This document shows positions 60,535 to 64,000 of a stretch of DNA of 64,000 bases, one piece after another. Origin of the DNA: Nicotiana tabacum (lineage: Eukaryota; Streptophyta; Magnoliopsida; Solanales; Solanaceae). The stretch is taken from assembly GCF_000715075.1 (NCBI RefSeq), contig NC_134087.1, forward strand, positions 185,039,276 through 185,103,275, given 5' to 3'. The translations under genes were made by a program, and so were the position numbers. The notes below the pieces were generated by a model. It ran no database searches. It had not been told where the DNA came from and was given only the letters and a program-made list of their open reading frames with translations. Numbering within the stretch: the first letter of the stretch is position 1; each line of letters starts with the position of its first letter.

Positions 60535-61015
60535 TGCCCGAGTGGCCTGAGAGATTTCTGACTGAGTGAGGCCGAGGGCCTATGCTGTGAAGATAATATG
60601 AGATCGGTTTGCGCACCGCAACAGGTTATTACTGATTCATGATTATAAGGTTGAGGGCCTAATTTGTTACGCTACGAGGTGTCTTGTTATGAGGCCAAGG
60701 GCCTGTTTGATTATGCCACGAGATGGCTTGTTATAGCGCTTGGGCTGTAGGAGCCCTTTCGGAGTCTGCACACCTCAGTGAGCACAGGTACCCAATGTGA
60801 GTAATGTAATGTAGCCCGAGTGGTTGTTGTTGTTTCATGTTGTTTCCCGAGGGGCTGTCCTTGATCCATGTTTTACCCGAGGGGCGGTTCTTGATTCATG
60901 TTATGCCCGAGGGGCTGATTGCGAGTGATTGTGAGGTAGCCCGAGGGCCTGGTTCTATTAATATTATGACCGAGGAGCGGTTTATGGTACATGTTTTGCC
61001 TGAGAGGCTGTTTAT
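60535..61015. repeat. GCCCGAGGGGCTG repeat block in solo LTR
   Basis: CCCGAGTGGCCTG, GGCCGAGGGCCT and CCCGAGGGGCTG words recur about every 30-35 bp; several form GCCC...GGGC-type inverted pairs. Confidence 0.7.
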
Positions 61016-61981
61016 GTTTCTATCATTTTTACTCATTGTTTTATCACTCGTTTGAAACTATTAAAAGTTGTTTTAAAAGGTTTTACTGAAACTGAGCTTG
61101 ATTTATGAAGTAAATGATTTCTGTACTGTTTTGAAAATGTATTGAATTTGATGTAGCGTTATGACGTGGTTTACATATTTTCTTACTACTCAGCTTTCAT
61201 TTACTTTTATTACTTACTGAGTTAGCGTACTCACATTACTCCATGCACATTGTATGCAGATTCAGGTATTTCTGAACCCGGTAGCGGGTGTTGATTGTTC
61301 AGTGGCAAAGTCATCGGAGTTCGCAGCCCTGCTCTTCTCTCTCTTATCTTCCTTAGATTGTTTTGAGTATGTTTTTCAGATTCTTCGTTGTATTCTGACC
61401 TTCGTAGATGCTCGTGACTTGTGACACCCAGATGTCGGGCATGTGTATTTATTCCGCATTGTTCATTTAGACTTACATTATGAGATATTTGATTAATTAA
61501 ATGACTTTTATTGAATAATGGTTAATTCGGGAATTGTGTTGGCTAACCTAGTTTCATACCATCACGACCGGGTCAGTTTTAGGGTCGTGACATTCGTTTC
61601 AACGGTAATTTCATATTTTACTAATAAAAGCGAACATAGATAAAATGGAAACCAATAAAGCACAGTTTATCCAAAATTAATTCAAGCGACCATGCTAGAA
61701 CCACGAGATTCGGGGGATGCCTTAGACCTTCTCCCCGGTCAACAGAATTCCTTACCCGAATATTATTTTTGCGGACCATTAAAAATAAAGTCAAACCTTT
61801 CTTTGAGTAGGAATTCAAATAAAAGGTGACTTGGAACACCCAAAAAATTAATTTCAAGTGGCGACTCTATAAATAAAATAATTCCTACTTAAATTTGTCA
61901 CTTCAAATGGAAAAACTCTTTTAACTCACAACAATCCATAACATCTACATATCTTTTGGGAGGTAAAAAAAGGGTGTGACA

Positions 61982-62634
61982 ACTAATTTATCAAACGAAA
62001 AACGATTATCAACTAAAATTTTCACTTATTAACTAAAATTTTCGTGAGTTCTAAGATCCAATAACACCGATAACACATAGGTCCAAGGAAACTGATATCG
62101 GAGAAACTTTCATATGGTAAATATAACTGTAACTTATCAATAAAAATTTTGTGAGGAAGTCCTAATATCAAATTAATATACTAATTTATTTGTCATAAAA
62201 TATTAATTTAATATCAGTCCATTTTAAATTTCATATTGTTATTTATTAGTTTTCTTGTCACTGTTAGAAGGCCAACTTCTTTATTCCCAGATCTCACAAT
62301 TGATAAAAAGATTTAATATTTTAATTTGTATGATTTGACAAATCTTTGAAGAATTGTGATAAAAATATTTTGTGTTATTTATTTGTTTTCAGTATTACAT
62401 CACAAATATAACAATAATCTTCATTAAGTATTTCTTCTGATGCCATTTTTTTTAAACTAAACAAACTTTTATTAACGAGTGGAAAGTGTTGCTACGTTTG
62501 GGAAAGGGGGCATTCACCTGACCCTTTCGTATCCTTTGTGAGCTTGGTGCACAAGCTCTGTTGCTAGTTACTAAAAAGTGCAAGAAAAAAAATAGATGCA
62601 ACCTCCTACATAGACTACTATCTAGCAGCACACC
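61982..62634. other. AT-rich flank of Ogre-2
   Basis: No coding frame or transposon end recognised. The T-run at 62444-62452 may be the poly(A) tail, seen from the other strand, of the remnant at 62635. Confidence 0.45.
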
Positions 62635-63430
62635 TTAAGGTGGATCAAAATATATATTTGAAGCTTTCATTCGTCTAATTCGGAAGGACGCCATTTCCCA
62701 TCTATTCAGCTGGTGCAACCCTCCGATTTGTCTCGGCAATCCAGTGAAGTCCGAAAATACAATGGCCTACTTGTGGAGATGGCTTATTGATGCTAGTTTG
62801 TCTGCGACTTTATTCACTTCTCTGTAGCAGTGCTTTACTGCTGCTCATTTTTCACTTACAATGTGCTTGATTTTATCCACAATTTGCAGCAGCCTCCATA
62901 GTGTGCTTGATTCTTCATTGACAGGACAAACTAATACCTTTGAATCAGCTTCCACTATTTTTTTTATCCAATCCTCTCGATATACACTGTTGTAGTCCCA
63001 AGAGCATGGCATGTCCTTCTGGCCAATTGCTCGTTCCTTGACCTAGGTATACTGTGTACGCCATGACAAGTGTTCCATTGCAATCTCTAATTACTCCACG
63101 AGCTCCACAAGCCCCTTCCACACAACTTCCATCACTGTTAAGCTTGTAGTAGAAAGGAGGAGGGCTAGACCACTTTACAACTTTGTACATTCTCTGAGTA
63201 ATAGGTTGGTCAATAATGTGTTGCAGTTTTTCCCATGTTGTTTCCATTTGTAACTATCCGAATTTCTGTTGAACCAAACATGAGAGATTGAAAGCGATTA
63301 TAGCCATAGATCTTTGGGTAGAAGGGAGCTCAGAGCCGTACTTGCTGGCACACCTTGACCTCCACAATACCCACATAATTATTTGCGGCAATAAGGCTAT
63401 AAAAGAAGCTACTATATTCATAACTCTGAG
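62635..63430 (-). pseudogene. RNase H-like domain, LINE tail or related plant RNase H gene
   Basis: From about 63430 down: IALLPQIIMWVLWRSRCASK, the usual sequence before the RNase H domain. The domain follows: KWSSPPPFYYKLNSDGSC with the first catalytic Asp, GARGVIRDCNGTLVMAY, and TSNWPEGHAMLLGLQQCI with the Glu. After a frameshift near 62960: VEADSKVLVCPVNE with the second Asp. Then a stop, then HCYREVNKVADKLASISH with the last Asp and LPRQIGG, MASFRIRRMKA. This layout is typical of the 3' end of plant L1-type LINEs and of derived host RNase H-like genes. No RT is present upstream, so a 5'-truncated LINE is the likeliest explanation. Confidence 0.8.
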
Positions 63431-64000
63431 GTTCCACCAAAGCAGGGGCGGATTTACATGCTAGTTTTAGGTGCTCAAGCACCCATTAGCCTTGACGTAA
63501 ATTAGGTATAGCTATAATAAAAATATAAGAAATAGGATATAACATTTTAGTGAGCACCCAATAAACAAAATGACTGATGGGTGTTGTGGTTCTGAAGTAG
63601 CAGTTAAAATCTTTCCTGAAAGCAAAGACCAGGTTTGATTCCTGTCATAGCACTGCCTTTATATTTTTGAATGTCAGTTTTTTGTCTTTTATGAAAAAGT
63701 TAAACTATTCCCTTTAGGTTTTAGTTTAGGTTGTCAGATTACGTTTTAGTTTAACTTTTCGTATTCCCTTTACGTTTTCCTATCTTTTTAGTTTTTAACC
63801 TTTCTCTGCTTTTGAACTAAATTTTCCTTTTTTAGTTTTTAGTTTTTCCTTTTCCTACTTCCTTTCACCTTTAGGCTTTATTATATTAATAATTAATTAG
63901 ATTTAAGTATAAGAAAGACCATCTTTACAGTCTTACATAAAAGTTTAAAACTAAACCCTTCTTGAATTTTTGCTCATTAGGAACGTAGAGAAGGGAAAAA
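63431..64000. other. Right edge, dispersed-repeat-like DNA
   Basis: AGGGGCGGATTTACATG with GGTGCTCAAGCACCC (about 63445-63485) resembles the end of a common plant short repeat. GGTTTGATTCC at about 63633 looks like a Pol III B-box, but no A-box is clear. T-rich sequence follows. No gene seen. Confidence 0.35.

Larger units (their letters stand above)
58574..61592 (+). repeat. Solo LTR in the Ogre-2 3' LTR
   Basis: 3019 bp, TGTAACGACCCCACCAGTCG to GGTCGTGACA. Duplication is TTTGT (58569-58573) and TTCGT (61593-61597), one mismatch. The uninterrupted target at 34855 reads ATTCGTTTCAA, confirming the junction. It contains a CGCATTCGCG-type dyad array (59275-59605), donor-like GGGGTAAGT (59713-59721) and GAGGTAAGT (60122-60130), and a GCCCGAGGGGCTG repeat block (60535-61015). 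Confidence 0.92.
22330..61981 (+). mobile_element. Ogre-2: Ogre-like retrotransposon, heavily nested and degraded
   Basis: Matching LTRs lie at 22330-35264 and 56728-61981 (each interrupted), with an Ogre-type tRNA-Arg primer site at 35269-35286. The internal region keeps a gag C-terminus, pol scraps fused by deletion, long tandem arrays and a polypurine tract before the 3' LTR. Without insertions the LTRs are roughly 2.1-2.2 kb. Spot alignment shows about one difference in ten between LTRs, so the insertion is old. The LTR start TGTGAGCACC is seen only in the right copy; the left copy lacks about 160 bp. ACTAA at 61982 would be the duplication, but no partner is seen on the left. Confidence 0.82.
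56728..61981 (+). repeat. Ogre-2 3' LTR, interrupted by a solo LTR
   Basis: Starts TGTGAGCACCTAATTTTT at 56728 and ends GGGTGTGACA at 61981. Without the insert at 58574-61592 it is about 2.2 kb. Aligns with the three pieces of the 5' LTR. Confidence 0.88.

Noticed and set aside
63586..63660. Possible SINE or tRNA-like Pol III promoter
   Set aside because: A B-box-like GGTTTGATTCC is present, but there is no convincing A-box, tail or duplication.

Overview
This 64 kb window looks like transposon-packed plant nuclear DNA, most likely from a large-genome Solanaceae species (inferred from the combination of Tat/Ogre, SIRE and Athila elements and their lineage signatures). I see no bacterial, phage, CRISPR, rRNA or tRNA content. 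Only one host-type gene is present, a broken pectin-methylesterase/invertase inhibitor at 20.4-20.8 kb. There is also an RNase H-like remnant at 62.6-63.4 kb. Almost everything else is nested LTR retrotransposons.

Left block (1-19.9 kb), five insertion layers deep. A plus-strand LTR fragment (19124-19877) was hit by a minus-strand LTR of the same superfamily (17271-19123). That LTR was hit by a minus-strand Ogre (Ogre-1, <1-17270). Ogre-1's 5' LTR carries a CACTA DNA transposon (11504-15191), and the CACTA carries a Stowaway-type MITE (13163-13380). Ogre-1 still shows its tRNA-Arg primer site, the extra ORF1, gag-protease, a 177 bp intron and the start of RT. RT is then joined directly to the integrase C-terminus, so the catalytic pol core is gone. 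Its 3' UTR holds an array of about 20 small hairpins whose stems vary in a compensatory way. I consider this the most unusual signal in the window.

Middle (19.9-22.3 kb) is unique AT-rich DNA with the inhibitor pseudogene.

Right block (22.3-62 kb) is a second Ogre-like element (Ogre-2, plus strand). Its 5' LTR ends at 35264 and its 3' LTR is 56728-61981. The 5' LTR holds a solo LTR (22587-26320) that itself contains another solo LTR (22949-25689). It also holds a SIRE-type Ty1/copia element (27552-34614) whose interior is inverted relative to its own ends. Ogre-2's internal region keeps only gag and pol scraps, followed by about 4 kb of three successive tandem-repeat arrays. An Athila-type Ty3/gypsy element (43347-55867, minus strand) sits in the 3' UTR. 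It is rearranged, because a copy of the Ogre-2 UTR separates its left LTR from its interior. Another solo LTR lies in the Athila LTR (43578-46283) and one more in the Ogre-2 3' LTR (58574-61592).

No element here appears able to move by itself: every polyprotein is broken by stops, frameshifts or deletions. Family names rest on recognised motifs and primer-site sequences. No database search was possible.
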